Source: Natronocella acetinitrilica | GTDB taxonomy: Bacteria; Pseudomonadota; Gammaproteobacteria; Nitrococcales; Aquisalimonadaceae | Length of the DNA stretch: 64,000 bases | Assembly (NCBI RefSeq): GCF_024170285.1 | Contig: NZ_JALJXV010000012.1 | Coordinates: forward strand, 62,001 to 126,000 | Direction of reading: 5' to 3' | Shown here: one piece after another, positions 1 through 8,005 of the stretch | Position numbering within the stretch: the stretch's first letter is position 1 | Layout: every line of letters starts with the position of its first letter | Notes under the pieces: generated by a model | What the model was told of the DNA's origin: nothing | The model's input: the letters and a program-made list of their open reading frames with translations, nothing else | Database searches by the model: none | Program-made: the position numbers and the translations under genes

Positions 1-732
1 CTCAACAAGAAGGCAGATATCATCCGGGTCTATCTGCCGCCGGATGCGAACTGCCTGCTGTGCATTACGGACAAGGTGTTGCGGAGTCGGGACTTCGTCA
101 ACGTCATCGTTGCGGGCAAGCAGATGCAGCCCCAGTGGCTCTCCATGGAAGACGCCATCAGGCACTGCACCGCAGGCATCGGCATCTGGACATGGGCCAG
201 CAACGACTTTGGCGGTGAGCCCGACGTGGTCATGGCCTGCGCCGGAGATGTGCCGACACTGGAAACCCTTGCAGCCGTGGACCTGCTGCGCCAGTACATG
301 CCCGAGCTGCGGGTGCGGGTCATCAACGTGGTGGACCTGATGACCTTGCAGCCTCGCGAGGAACATCCTCATGGCCTGTCAGACCGGGAATTCGATGCCC
401 TTTTCACCACCGACAAGCCCATCATCTTCGCCTATCACGGTTACCCGTGGCTGATCCACCGGCTGACATACCGGCGCACCAACCACCGGAATCTCCATGT
501 GCGGGGCTACAAGGAAGAAGGCACCACCACCACGCCATTCGACATGGCCGTGCTGAATGATCTGGATCGCTTCCACCTGGTTGGGGATGTCATCGATCGT
601 GTGCCGGGCCTGGGTCATCAGGCCGCCTACACCCGCCAGGCAATGCGCGACAAGTTGATCGATCACTACCACTACATCCGTCGTCACGGCCAGGATATGC
701 CCGAGATCCGCGACTGGAAGTGGCCGTACTGA
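1..732 (+). CDS. Phosphoketolase, C-terminal part (5' end outside window)
   Basis: The open frame enters from the left edge and gives 243 residues ending in DWKWPY. It matches the C-terminal domain of xylulose-5-phosphate/fructose-6-phosphate phosphoketolase. Visible family hallmarks are [31 protein letters not shown], the segment [20 protein letters not shown], and [15 protein letters not shown]. The enzyme is a cytoplasmic ThDP enzyme that splits xylulose-5-P with phosphate into acetyl phosphate and glyceraldehyde-3-P. The ThDP-binding part lies outside the window. A perfect hairpin follows the stop. Acetyl phosphate is also the product of Xsc further right, so both could feed the same Pta. 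Confidence 0.93.
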   Translation, partial: LNKKADIIRVYLPPDANCLLCITDKVLRSRDFVNVIVAGKQMQPQWLSMEDAIRHCTAGIGIWTWASNDFGGEPDVVMACAGDVPTLETLAAVDLLRQYMPELRVRVINVVDLMTLQPREEHPHGLSDREFDALFTTDKPIIFAYHGYPWLIHRLTYRRTNHRNLHVRGYKEEGTTTTPFDMAVLNDLDRFHLVGDVIDRVPGLGHQAAYTRQAMRDKLIDHYHYIRRHGQDMPEIRDWKWPY

Positions 733-744
733 CTTGACCAGGAC

Positions 745-779
745 AGCGATCGGGGGCGCACATGGCGCCCCCGATCGCT
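745..779. terminator. Bidirectional hairpin terminator
   Basis: A perfect 15-bp stem (agcgatcgggggcgc, 745-759, with its complement at 765-779) closes on a 5-nt loop. It lies between the convergent phosphoketolase and PRC-barrel genes, so it can serve both strands. Confidence 0.85.
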
Positions 780-804
780 TGAGCTACTTAAGGTTTCCGA
801 GCGC

Positions 805-1404
805 TTATTCGTCGCGCTCATACTCTGGTGCATTCTCCAGCTGGTCTTGATCCATGTCGACGGAGAACGTCGATTCGTCGTCGTCCATGGTGTGCTGGAG
901 CCGATCCCAAGGCAGAGCCACGTCCTTCTGGCCCAATCCGAGGAAGCCACCGACACTAACGATAACGCCGACAACCTGGCCATCCTGGCCGATTATGATG
1001 TCGGTGACTTCACCGATATCCTCGTCGGTACCGCGGCTTTTCACGTTCTGGCCGATGATGTCGTCGGCATAGAAGGCACCTGAGGGCTTGCTACTCAGTT
1101 GCTGCTGGCCCGCGCTTCCCTGCTGCTGGGACATGCCCTGTGAAGTGTCTCGATCCTGACCGACTCCTCGTGAAGTTTCGCGATCCTGGGCGGTGCCTTC
1201 CTGCTGCCTGGACATTCCCTGTGAAGTTTCGCGATCCTGGGCGGTGCCTTCCTGCTGTCCGGACATTCCTTGTGAAGCTTCGCGCTCCTGACTGGTGCCT
1301 TCCGAAGCGTCGCGGTCCTGGCTGGCGAATGTGACCGTGCTAATGCCTAAGGCCAGTGCGGGCGTCAGTGCGGCAGCGAGTGCCAGTGAAGTTAATTTGC
1401 TCAT
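805..1404 (-). CDS. Secreted PRC-barrel protein with 17-residue Q/S/G repeats
   Basis: 199 residues. Residues 1-28 form a signal peptide (MSKLTSLALAAALTPALA). Residues about 29-95 are low-complexity repeats of the type SQGMSxQQEGTAQDRET. From about residue 108 comes a PRC-barrel domain (FYADDIIGQNVKSRGTDEDI, then VVGVIVSVGGFLGLGQKDVA). The C-terminus is acidic. PRC-barrel proteins with this layout are common envelope or periplasmic proteins in proteobacteria, and their roles are mostly unknown. The gene is monocistronic and convergent with the phosphoketolase gene. The acidic, hydrophilic composition would suit a halophile, but that is inference. Confidence 0.85.
   Translation of the reverse strand: MSKLTSLALAAALTPALALGISTVTFASQDRDASEGTSQEREASQGMSGQQEGTAQDRETSQGMSRQQEGTAQDRETSRGVGQDRDTSQGMSQQQGSAGQQQLSSKPSGAFYADDIIGQNVKSRGTDEDIGEVTDIIIGQDGQVVGVIVSVGGFLGLGQKDVALPWDRLQHTMDDDESTFSVDMDQDQLENAPEYERDE
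1171..1323. repeat. 51-bp tandem repeat inside the PRC-barrel gene
   Basis: The phrase tgaagtttcgcgatcctggg starts at 1171 and again at 1222, with a diverged copy (tgaagcttcgcgctcctgac) at 1273. This gives a 51-bp period, or 17 codons. The first two units are nearly identical, which implies recent duplication. A still more diverged copy lies around 1141. Confidence 0.85.
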
Positions 1405-1715
1405 CGTGATCTCTCCTCAACGTTATCACTGACTGGCGGTACTGCCAGTCAGTCCGCACCTCTCTGCACCACTGGGTCTGCGGAGAGAGGACGGACGATG
1501 CAGGCTAAGGGAGAAGGCGGATGGCGTCGGTGCGTTGGCACACCTGTGACAGTGTCTGCTGCAGATCACGAAACTCGAGATGACCGTGGAGTGCGTCGCC
1601 GCACCGACTGTGCCTGATAAAGAGGCCAACGTTGAGAGTGACATTGATCCCGATCCGGTTATGCGAGTCGCCAGTTATGCGCCAGGATCATTGCCCCCAC
1701 TCTGGAGAACACCGA
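1405..1715. promoter_or_regulatory. Divergent intergenic region, PRC-barrel / phasin-like
   Basis: 311 bases between divergent starts. A hairpin-forming pair (cctctct near 1457 and agagagg near 1484) lies close to the PRC-barrel start and could sit in its 5' leader. No confident -35/-10 pair was picked out. The short frames here carry no recognisable domain. Confidence 0.4.
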
Positions 1716-2129
1716 ATGACAAACTCTACCCACAAGGGCACGAAACGGCTTGCGATGCAGACAGTCAGGCTCGCGGTTGCGGTTCCACAGGTCGTCTCCA
1801 TACGGATGGCCCGGATGGCTCTGTCCGGCCCCAATCCGACCTCCCGCGACCGGACCGAGTTTCAGCGCATGGGCGCTGAGAAGCTTGAAGCGTTCGGAGA
1901 ATCCTGGAACGCCATGGCCTGGCAGATGTTGCGGGCCAATCAAGCGCTGACGTTGTCAATGATGCGCTCCTGGTGGAGCCCCTGGTTCGGTGGCCAACCA
2001 TCACTCGCTTCCGCCATGCAGCAAGCCCAGGGCGCGGCACTGGGTGTTCTGGGTGCGGGCATGGCACCAGTAAGCCGGCGCGCGCGGGCAAACGCGAAGC
2101 GGTTGGGCAAGTCAATCATCTGGTCGTGA
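1716..2129 (+). CDS. Phasin-like / PHA granule-associated family protein
   Basis: 137 residues starting at MTNSTHKG, with GGAGA about 8 bases upstream; the in-frame ATG at 1632 lacks a ribosome site. The centre (LSGPNPTSRDRTEFQRMGAE, then ESWNAMAWQMLRANQ) resembles the small proteobacterial proteins annotated as polyhydroxyalkanoate granule-associated phasins. A helical, amphipathic middle is followed by a basic tail (RRARANAKRLGKS). Such proteins coat PHA granules. No PHA synthase gene is in the window, so the link rests on sequence resemblance only. The next gene follows after 9 bases. Confidence 0.6.
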   Translation: MTNSTHKGTKRLAMQTVRLAVAVPQVVSIRMARMALSGPNPTSRDRTEFQRMGAEKLEAFGESWNAMAWQMLRANQALTLSMMRSWWSPWFGGQPSLASAMQQAQGAALGVLGAGMAPVSRRARANAKRLGKSIIWS

Positions 2130-2138
2130 GCCGGGAAG

Positions 2139-2624
2139 ATGACGATGCACGAGAAGGAACAGATCGCAGTTGACGACACGGATAGGCCGGTCGCGAAAGC
2201 GCCGGATGACGCCGGTCCACCGGTGACGCTGGGCGGCCAGGCATCGTCACCGGAATCGCTAAATGAGAGCATCGGGCGCGTGACGCACGAGTTGCGTGAA
2301 CTGGCGCATGATTACCTTGAGCTCGCGGTGCTCGAGACGCGGCTCTCCTTCAGGTCCGCGTTGACCATGGTGATTACTGCCATCGTCGTGGCCTTCGTGC
2401 TCGCGGGTGCCTGGATGGCGTTGATGGGATCGGCGGTCCTCGCCTTGATAAGCATCGGACTGGCGCCTGCTTTCGCGATGCTGGTGCTGGCGGCGGCCAA
2501 TCTCCTGCTGGCGCTTTTGGGCTGGCTGCTTATACGGCACAAGAGCCGTTCCCTCGGCTGGCCGGCAACGCAGCGTGCACTCAAACCGCAGCCTCCAGTG
2601 GAACGCACGGAGGTGTCGAAATGA
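2139..2624 (+). CDS. YqjE / holin-superfamily III-like membrane protein
   Basis: 161 residues. A hydrophilic N-terminus (to about 55) and an amphipathic helix rich in charged residues (IGRVTHELRELAHDYLELA) precede two adjacent membrane segments (about 76-100 and 108-130), then a basic tail. This is the layout of the YqjE/Actinobacterial holin-X group, often next to DUF883 (YqjD) genes in proteobacteria, as here. Expression in relatives is stress or stationary-phase linked; the molecular function is unknown. It overlaps the next gene by ATGA. Confidence 0.75.
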   Translation: MTMHEKEQIAVDDTDRPVAKAPDDAGPPVTLGGQASSPESLNESIGRVTHELRELAHDYLELAVLETRLSFRSALTMVITAIVVAFVLAGAWMALMGSAVLALISIGLAPAFAMLVLAAANLLLALLGWLLIRHKSRSLGWPATQRALKPQPPVERTEVSK

Positions 2625-2938
2625 GAGGCCAGGGCAGTTCCGCCATTCATCATGGAGCATTGAGGGCGAGCATCAGGGGCGTCGAGAGTAGAATCCGGCG
2701 GCGCCAGGGTGCCATTGGCATCGCTCTGGGTCATGCTGCACACGAAATCGGCGAGCGCGTTTTCTCCCCGGCGGCAATCCTCGCGGCTGGCCTGCTCGGC
2801 GCCGCGATACAGCGTGATCACCGGTTGCACATCGCCAGCATCCTCTCGATTCTCCAGACGGCCAACACCAGTCTCCGACTTCTGCTGACTCTGACCTCCG
2901 AGACTGCACCCCCAAAGCACGACCAGCGCAGGGGGTAA
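2621..2938 (+). CDS. Small hypothetical protein, YqjK-position
   Basis: 105 residues, translationally coupled to the YqjE-like gene through an ATGA overlap. The N-terminus is Arg-rich (RGVESRIRRRQGAIG). One hydrophobic stretch (FSPAAILAAGLLGAAIQ) is followed by a polar tail. It occupies the place of yqjK in enterobacterial yqjCDEK operons but I see no firm homology, so function is unassigned. Confidence 0.55.
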   Translation: MRGQGSSAIHHGALRASIRGVESRIRRRQGAIGIALGHAAHEIGERVFSPAAILAAGLLGAAIQRDHRLHIASILSILQTANTSLRLLLTLTSETAPPKHDQRRG

Positions 2939-2980
2939 CGGTACGGTGAGAGCGATCCCACGGATACGGCGGCAGGACGG

Positions 2981-4201
2981 ATGAGCGCAACCCCGGAAAC
3001 GCGGCTGTTCGGCTCGGTGGAACGCCGCCTGTTCCGGGTGACCGCGATCCTATTCACCATTGCCGCACTGGGCCTCCTCATCGGTGGCATGGTCTGGGTG
3101 CTCGCCAAATTCCTGTCTTACTTCTACAACCTCATTCTGCCGCTAGCCGTCGCAGGGATACTTGGTTTGGTGTTGTATCCGGTGGTGGAGTATCTAGAGG
3201 AGCGGGTGGGCCTTCCCCGTGTGGCTGCCGCCAGCGTCATCGTTCTGCTTTTCATCCTTGTAATCGGTGGGGCCGTATTGCTGTTATTGCCGACATTGTT
3301 CCGCCAGATCGGCCAGTTCATCGAGATCGCACCTGGAGTCATTGCGGGATGGCAGGAGTACCTGAGCAGACACTTCCCCAGCCTGACCCGGGCCGTCGTG
3401 GAAAGCGCGCAGGATGGCTCGCTGAAGGAGATGGTGCCCGACATGGAGACCACTGGCAGCACCATCAGGTCCTATACCGGCATCGTCGTCGGCCTGAGTC
3501 TTGTCCCCCTGTTGCTGTTCTTCACTCTGTTGTCCGGCGATCGGTTGCGCAGGCAGGTCAACGAGACATTGTCTGTGCTTAATGCCCGGACACAGCAGAA
3601 AATCATGTACTTCATTGACGTCTTCATGCGCCAGGTAACGGCATTCTTCCAGGGTCAACTCGTCATTGCCGTGATCATGGGGGCGATGCTGGCCACTGGC
3701 TTTACGCTCATCGGTCTCAAGGGCGGAATCCTCATCGGTCTGGTGCTTGGGCTGTTGAATATCGTGCCGTATCTCGGCACGCTCCTCGGGCTGCTCATCG
3801 TGTTGCCGATCGCTTATTTCCAGCCGGATGGCAGCTTCCAGCTTGTCGGTCTGAGCCTGCTTGTTTTCACGGTTGTGCAGATTGTGGAGAGTTGGCTGCT
3901 GACGCCAAAAATCATGGCGAATCGTTCGGGTTTGCACCCTGCGCTGGTGGTGATCTCGGTGTTCTTCTGGGGTATTGCATTGGGAGGGGCTATCGGCATG
4001 ATTCTGGCTGTCCCGCTAACCGCGTTCATCGTTGCTGTATGGAGTCAGGCCAAGGAGGGCCTTTCCCGCAGCCTGACGTCTGATGACGATCCGGGCCGGA
4101 TCGAGACTCCCCGTGGTGCCAGAGAGTCCGAACCGGACAGTCTTGAGGGCAGCAGTAACGCGACGCGTCAGGCACCGGACAAGCGACTGATCATTACCTG
4201 A
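2981..4201 (+). CDS. AI-2E family transporter (YdiK/PerM-type permease)
   Basis: 406 residues with about eight membrane segments. They form the family pattern of two N-terminal helices, a cytoplasmic/periplasmic middle (about 110-180), and the conserved block GLVLGLLNIVPYLGTLLGLL followed by the LTPKIMANRSGLHPALVVIS motif. Family members are permeases of uncertain substrate. The autoinducer-2 exporter name comes from a single E. coli case (TqsA). The C-terminus adds a charged tail of about 50 residues. The gene starts 42 bases after the small protein and is probably cotranscribed with it. Confidence 0.9.
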   Translation: MSATPETRLFGSVERRLFRVTAILFTIAALGLLIGGMVWVLAKFLSYFYNLILPLAVAGILGLVLYPVVEYLEERVGLPRVAAASVIVLLFILVIGGAVLLLLPTLFRQIGQFIEIAPGVIAGWQEYLSRHFPSLTRAVVESAQDGSLKEMVPDMETTGSTIRSYTGIVVGLSLVPLLLFFTLLSGDRLRRQVNETLSVLNARTQQKIMYFIDVFMRQVTAFFQGQLVIAVIMGAMLATGFTLIGLKGGILIGLVLGLLNIVPYLGTLLGLLIVLPIAYFQPDGSFQLVGLSLLVFTVVQIVESWLLTPKIMANRSGLHPALVVISVFFWGIALGGAIGMILAVPLTAFIVAVWSQAKEGLSRSLTSDDDPGRIETPRGARESEPDSLEGSSNATRQAPDKRLIIT

Positions 4202-4354
4202 GGTTCATCGCATCTCTATGCGGTCCAGTGCACCGACCATGTTGTGGGGATCTGCCAACATCTGGATTCCTTCCGCTTGGGGCCCGATTCAAGAAGGCTT
4301 TTTGCGGACCATCACGCGTCACTTGAAGGCTGAATCTCAGCCGGGAAGATAACC

Positions 4355-4699
4355 ATGCAAGAGCACACACCTACCTCCGCTACCAACTCCGGTCCTGCTG
4401 CCACAGCCGCAGCCCCGGACATCATGGATCGCGTCGCCAAGGGCGCTCACAGCGGAATCGACGCCGCAACCAAAGCCGCTCATCCCGCGGTCGATCGTGT
4501 CGCATCGAGCGCTCATAATGTTGTGGATAATGCTGACGAGATTGGCGCTCAAGCTGCGAAAGCGATTGAGGACGCCGGCGTAAAGGGCGAAGAGCTGGCC
4601 GCCATGGGCACCAGCTACATGCGCGAACATCCAGTCTTCACCTTGGGCGTCGCGGTTGCCGCCGGTTACTTGTTGAGTCGCATCTTGTCCTCACGATGA
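4355..4699 (+). CDS. DUF883 / YqjD-ElaB family membrane-anchored protein
   Basis: 114 residues. A long Ala-rich amphipathic region (residues 20-85) is followed by the family's C-terminal anchor, MREHPVFTLGVAVAAGYLLS with the terminal RILSSR. In E. coli, YqjD and ElaB tether to the inner membrane by this tail and bind stationary-phase ribosomes. The leader before the start (gccgggaagataaccatgca) nearly repeats that before the YqjE-like gene (gccgggaagatgacgatgca), so part of the regulatory DNA may be duplicated. Confidence 0.88.
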   Translation: MQEHTPTSATNSGPAATAAAPDIMDRVAKGAHSGIDAATKAAHPAVDRVASSAHNVVDNADEIGAQAAKAIEDAGVKGEELAAMGTSYMREHPVFTLGVAVAAGYLLSRILSSR

Positions 4700-4729
4700 G
4701 GAGACACGGTTCGCCGTTGGGCAGCTGGT

Positions 4730-4768
4730 GTCCCGTAACAGAAGTGCAGCGAACTCCTGTTACGGGAC
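4730..4768 (+). terminator. Hairpin after the DUF883 gene
   Basis: A perfect 12-bp stem (gtcccgtaacag / ctgttacgggac) around a 15-nt loop. There is no strong T-run, so it may act as a processing or bidirectional terminator. Confidence 0.65.
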
Positions 4769-4967
4769 TCTAGGAGCCGCTCGGCAGCCTGGCCACCAGG
4801 GCGGTCAGCAGCAAGTCCTCGCTGAAGCGACTGAGCAGTGGCGTAAAAGTTCCAGCAGCACGGCCCCGGTTTCCTGACAACAGCGCTGACTTTGTTGGCA
4901 TATGGCCAATGGGCCAAGTCGCTGCAGGCCGAGTACGCCCTCTGCCCCGAAAGGCGAATGGGCAAAC

Positions 4968-6689
4968 CTAACGGCGGTGACGGCCGGCAATGAGCTGCAC
5001 GATCTCGAAGAAAAGCCGATTATCCAGGCCCTGACCGAGATCGGTAGCGAGGCACCGTTGATAATAGGGGCTCAGGTCCAGGCCGACTCCGAGCCCCAGG
5101 ATTTCCACATCACCCTGGGCGGTATGACGGTCCACAACCTCTCTCAGATGATTGCCAAGATAGAATTCATCGTTGGCGAGACCGGTTGCACCGTCGGTGG
5201 GGCAGCCATCGGAGATGACGATCAGGATGCGCCGGCGTGCTCCGTGCGCCAGCATGCGACTGCAGGCCCACTCGATAGCCTCGCCGTCCACACCCTCGCG
5301 ATAGATGTCCAGTTTCAGGAATGCCGCCAGATCATGACGGGCGCGGCGCCAGTTCCTGCCCGCATCCTTGAACACCATGTGGCAGGTTTCGTTCAGACGA
5401 CCCGGATATTTGGGCCTGCCCCGACCCATCCACTCGGCTCGCGGGCGACCCCCGCCCCAGGCACCCGTGGTGAATCCAAGCACTTCGGTAGTGACCTTCG
5501 CCTGCTCAAGGGCCCGGACCAGGATATCCGCAATACCCGCCAGGGCATTGGCGTACTCCTTCATGGAGCCGGAGCAGTCCACCAGCAGGCTGACCATGCA
5601 GTCGCTGGTGGGTTGATAGCGATCAAGCCAGAACAGGCGCCGCTCGGCTGGGGAGCTGATCAATTGCGCCAGGCGCCGACCATCGATATTTCCCTGTTCC
5701 TCGCCAAAGGTCCGGCCGTCGCGATCCTCCACCGCCAGCACAGCCATTAACAGCCGTGTCAGGCGACGTACATTGATGCCCTGGTGGCCAACCCATTCGT
5801 CCAGCTGTTGGCGATAGTCTCTCAGCAGCGCCTTGCGCACCAGGTCAGCTGCATTGACCTCTCGATCATGCCGCCGGCTGAAGACGCGGTAGCCGGGGGA
5901 GGCCTCCACGGTCTTGCTGTGGCCGCTGGCGGCAACAGTCAGGGTGTCGCTGTCGCCGTTGTCGAAATCCAGCAGCAGGGAAAAGGCCGCCAGGGCAGCG
6001 CTATCCTCCGCCTCGTTGGTTTCGTCATCGCCTTCCTCGGCCACCGCATTGCGGATCATGTTGCTGACCGCCCGGGCAATGGCCAGCGCATGGGGGGCGA
6101 ACTCCGCCTGATGGTGCCGAGTTCGCGCCAGCCTGGCCAGATGGGCGCCAATGATGGGAGCCAGGGCTGCCCGTGTATGCTCCAGCATGCCCTCCGTTGG
6201 CTCCCACACCGGATTGCCCGTAAGCCGGGCCCAGCAGACCTGCGCCACGGTGTAGAGCAGAATGCCAAGGCCGGTTTCCGTGAGGCGGGCCTTGTGGTAG
6301 GTCTCCGACCAGGCATCGAAGCGGCGGTGCAGATTCTCCCGCACGCCGGGCAGGGAAGCGGGGACCAGGGACTCCGCACGGAGCTGCTCCAGTAGCTCGA
6401 AGATAAGGCGCTCCACCGGTTCCTCTGGGAGGTGCCGGCGGTGCAGGTCCGGGCAGGAGTATCGGATGCGCAGTGAGGCACCGTCTGCAAAGGCGCGGAA
6501 GGCCCGGAAGTCATCCGTCTCCGGGTGCAGGCGCAGATGCGGCGCGTTGACCGGCAGCGGCCGTTCAGCCTGATACAGGCGATTGCTCCGGAAGTGTAGA
6601 TGGGCATCACCGGTCAGGGCACGGATGGCGGCGGAGCACAGTTCCTCGATCTGTTGTTGCCGACGGGCCAGCTCCTGGGGGCGTGCCAT
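4968..6689 (-). CDS. cobT: CobT-like VWA protein (cobaltochelatase-type subunit)
   Basis: 573 residues. The N-terminal two thirds match the cobalamin biosynthesis CobT family (RHLPEEPVERLIFELLEQLR, then SPGYRVFSRRHDREVNAADL). The C-terminal third is a von Willebrand A domain with an intact MIDAS site DCSGS at about 371-375 and a second block IVISDGCPTDGAT. CobT works with the AAA ring of CobS and the CobN chelatase to insert cobalt into the corrin ring. The acidic linker typical of CobT is short here (EEGDDETNEAED). The start lies 2 bases after the cobS stop, so the two are coupled. No cobN is in the window. Confidence 0.88.
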   Translation of the reverse strand: MARPQELARRQQQIEELCSAAIRALTGDAHLHFRSNRLYQAERPLPVNAPHLRLHPETDDFRAFRAFADGASLRIRYSCPDLHRRHLPEEPVERLIFELLEQLRAESLVPASLPGVRENLHRRFDAWSETYHKARLTETGLGILLYTVAQVCWARLTGNPVWEPTEGMLEHTRAALAPIIGAHLARLARTRHHQAEFAPHALAIARAVSNMIRNAVAEEGDDETNEAEDSAALAAFSLLLDFDNGDSDTLTVAASGHSKTVEASPGYRVFSRRHDREVNAADLVRKALLRDYRQQLDEWVGHQGINVRRLTRLLMAVLAVEDRDGRTFGEEQGNIDGRRLAQLISSPAERRLFWLDRYQPTSDCMVSLLVDCSGSMKEYANALAGIADILVRALEQAKVTTEVLGFTTGAWGGGRPRAEWMGRGRPKYPGRLNETCHMVFKDAGRNWRRARHDLAAFLKLDIYREGVDGEAIEWACSRMLAHGARRRILIVISDGCPTDGATGLANDEFYLGNHLREVVDRHTAQGDVEILGLGVGLDLSPYYQRCLATDLGQGLDNRLFFEIVQLIAGRHRR

Positions 6690-6691
6690 GG

Positions 6692-7666
6692 TCAGGTGCC
6701 GGTCTCGAGATACGACTCGTCCAATTCCTCTCCGAAGCAGCGCTGGTAGTATTCCGCCACCGTACTGCGCTCGGCTTCATCGCATTTGTTCAGGAAGGAC
6801 AGCCTGAAGGCCAGCGCCGTGTCGCCGAAAATCTGACAGTTTTCCGCCCAGGTGATGACGGTGCGTGGGGACATCAGGGTGGACAGATCACCCGTGGCGA
6901 AGCCGTTGCGTGTCAGTCCCGCCAGCGCCACCATGGCCTCCACCAGACGTTTGCCGGCGGTGTTGTCGTTCTCGGGGACGCGGGCGATGACGATGGCCGC
7001 CTCTTCCTCAATGGAGAGGTAGTTCAGCGATGCGACGATATTCCATCGGTCCAGCTGGGCATGGTTGAGGCTCTGGGTGCCATGATAGAGGCCGTTGAGA
7101 TTACCCAGGCCGACCGTGTTTGAGGTGGCGAACAGGCGAAAGCAGGGATGGGGGCTGATGACCTTGCTTTGATCCAGGAGCGTGAACTTCCCCTCCCGCT
7201 CAAGGATACGCTGTATTACGAACATGACGTCGGGTCGGCCGGCATCGTATTCATCGAAGACCAGCGCCACCGGACGCTGCAGCGCCCAGGGAACGATGCC
7301 CTCCTGGAACTCTGTGACCTGCAAGCCATCGCGTATGACGATGGCGTCCTTGCCCACCAGGTCCAGGCGGCTGATGTGCCCGTCCAGATTGATGCGGACA
7401 CAGGGCCAATTCAGCCGGGCCGCCACCTGTTCAATGTGCGTGGACTTGCCCGTGCCGTGGAGACCCTGGAGCATCACTCGCCGATTGCGGCTGAATCCGG
7501 CAAGGATAGCCAAGGTCACTTCGGGATTGAATCGGTAGGCTTCGTCCACCTCGGGCACATGTTCGCTGTGGTCGCTGAAGCCGGGGACCGTCAGGTCGGT
7601 ATCAATGCCGAAGGTCTCGCGCACGGAAACCGTTCGGTCTGGCTGACTTGCATGTGCCCCTGTCAC
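6692..7666 (-). CDS. cobS: CobS-like AAA+ ATPase (MoxR type)
   Basis: 324 residues from a GTG start (VTGAHASQPDRTVSVRETFG). I chose it because AAGGAG lies 6 bases upstream and the length fits CobS; the frame stays open upstream to 7849 without a better site. Walker A is GLHGTGKST at 68-76 and Walker B ALVFDEYD at 134-141. The blocks THIEQVAARLNWPCVRINLD and DLSTLMSPRTVITWAENCQI are CobS signatures. CobS and CobT form the ATP-driven chaperone for CobN; remote paralogues assist other metalloenzymes. Gene order here is cobS-cobT. Confidence 0.9.
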   Translation of the reverse strand: MTGAHASQPDRTVSVRETFGIDTDLTVPGFSDHSEHVPEVDEAYRFNPEVTLAILAGFSRNRRVMLQGLHGTGKSTHIEQVAARLNWPCVRINLDGHISRLDLVGKDAIVIRDGLQVTEFQEGIVPWALQRPVALVFDEYDAGRPDVMFVIQRILEREGKFTLLDQSKVISPHPCFRLFATSNTVGLGNLNGLYHGTQSLNHAQLDRWNIVASLNYLSIEEEAAIVIARVPENDNTAGKRLVEAMVALAGLTRNGFATGDLSTLMSPRTVITWAENCQIFGDTALAFRLSFLNKCDEAERSTVAEYYQRCFGEELDESYLETGT

Positions 7667-7841
7667 ACGATTCTCCTTAAACCGTTCATCAATGCGGGAT
7701 GCCCGCGGACGAGACATCAGTCGGGGCCACCGCCGCCGGATCCCTGCCTGCAAGCCAGTCTGCGCGCCCTGGGTCGCGCCCAATTCGCGCCTATGAAGTC
7801 TTTGGTCGACCCGTGGGGGTAGCGTATATCTTTTTGAAATT

Positions 7842-7858
7842 TGATTCAAAGTGTCTCA
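7842..7858. promoter_or_regulatory. Candidate IclR-type operator upstream of xsc
   Basis: TGATTCAAAGTGTCTCA fits the pattern TGAnnC-N5-GTnTCA that recurs near soeA, the GMC gene and the TRAP operon. It lies 16 bp upstream of the -35 element, the position of an activator site. Confidence 0.5.
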
Positions 7859-7874
7859 TTTTTTGATAATAGCG

Positions 7875-7903
7875 TTGACCTATTGATGAGGGAGATCTAA
7901 GAT
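7875..7903 (+). promoter_or_regulatory. Sigma-70 promoter of xsc
   Basis: TTGACC (7875-7880), a 17-bp spacer, then TAAGAT (7898-7903). The predicted start is near 7910, giving a leader of about 95 nt. Confidence 0.6.
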
Positions 7904-8005
7904 TAAATCGCGTAGGAAACAACTAGAATCGTCAAAAAAGAAGAAACGATCGATTCACTTCCACGAGAAGTCTACTCCTAACCAGCCGTTACGAGGCAGC
8001 CCCGC

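Larger units (their letters stand above)
7667..8005. promoter_or_regulatory. cobS / xsc divergent intergenic region
   Basis: 339 bases. The right half carries the xsc promoter and a candidate operator, both listed separately. An additional inverted repeat tttgaa-N6-ttcaaa sits at 7833-7850 and overlaps the operator. The A+T-rich character from 7828 to 7960 contrasts with the flanking genes. Confidence 0.6.

Noticed and set aside
4902-5750. Long plus-strand frame opposite cobT
   Set aside because: It is the antisense of a clear CobT-like gene with motifs, has no ribosome site and no recognisable domain.
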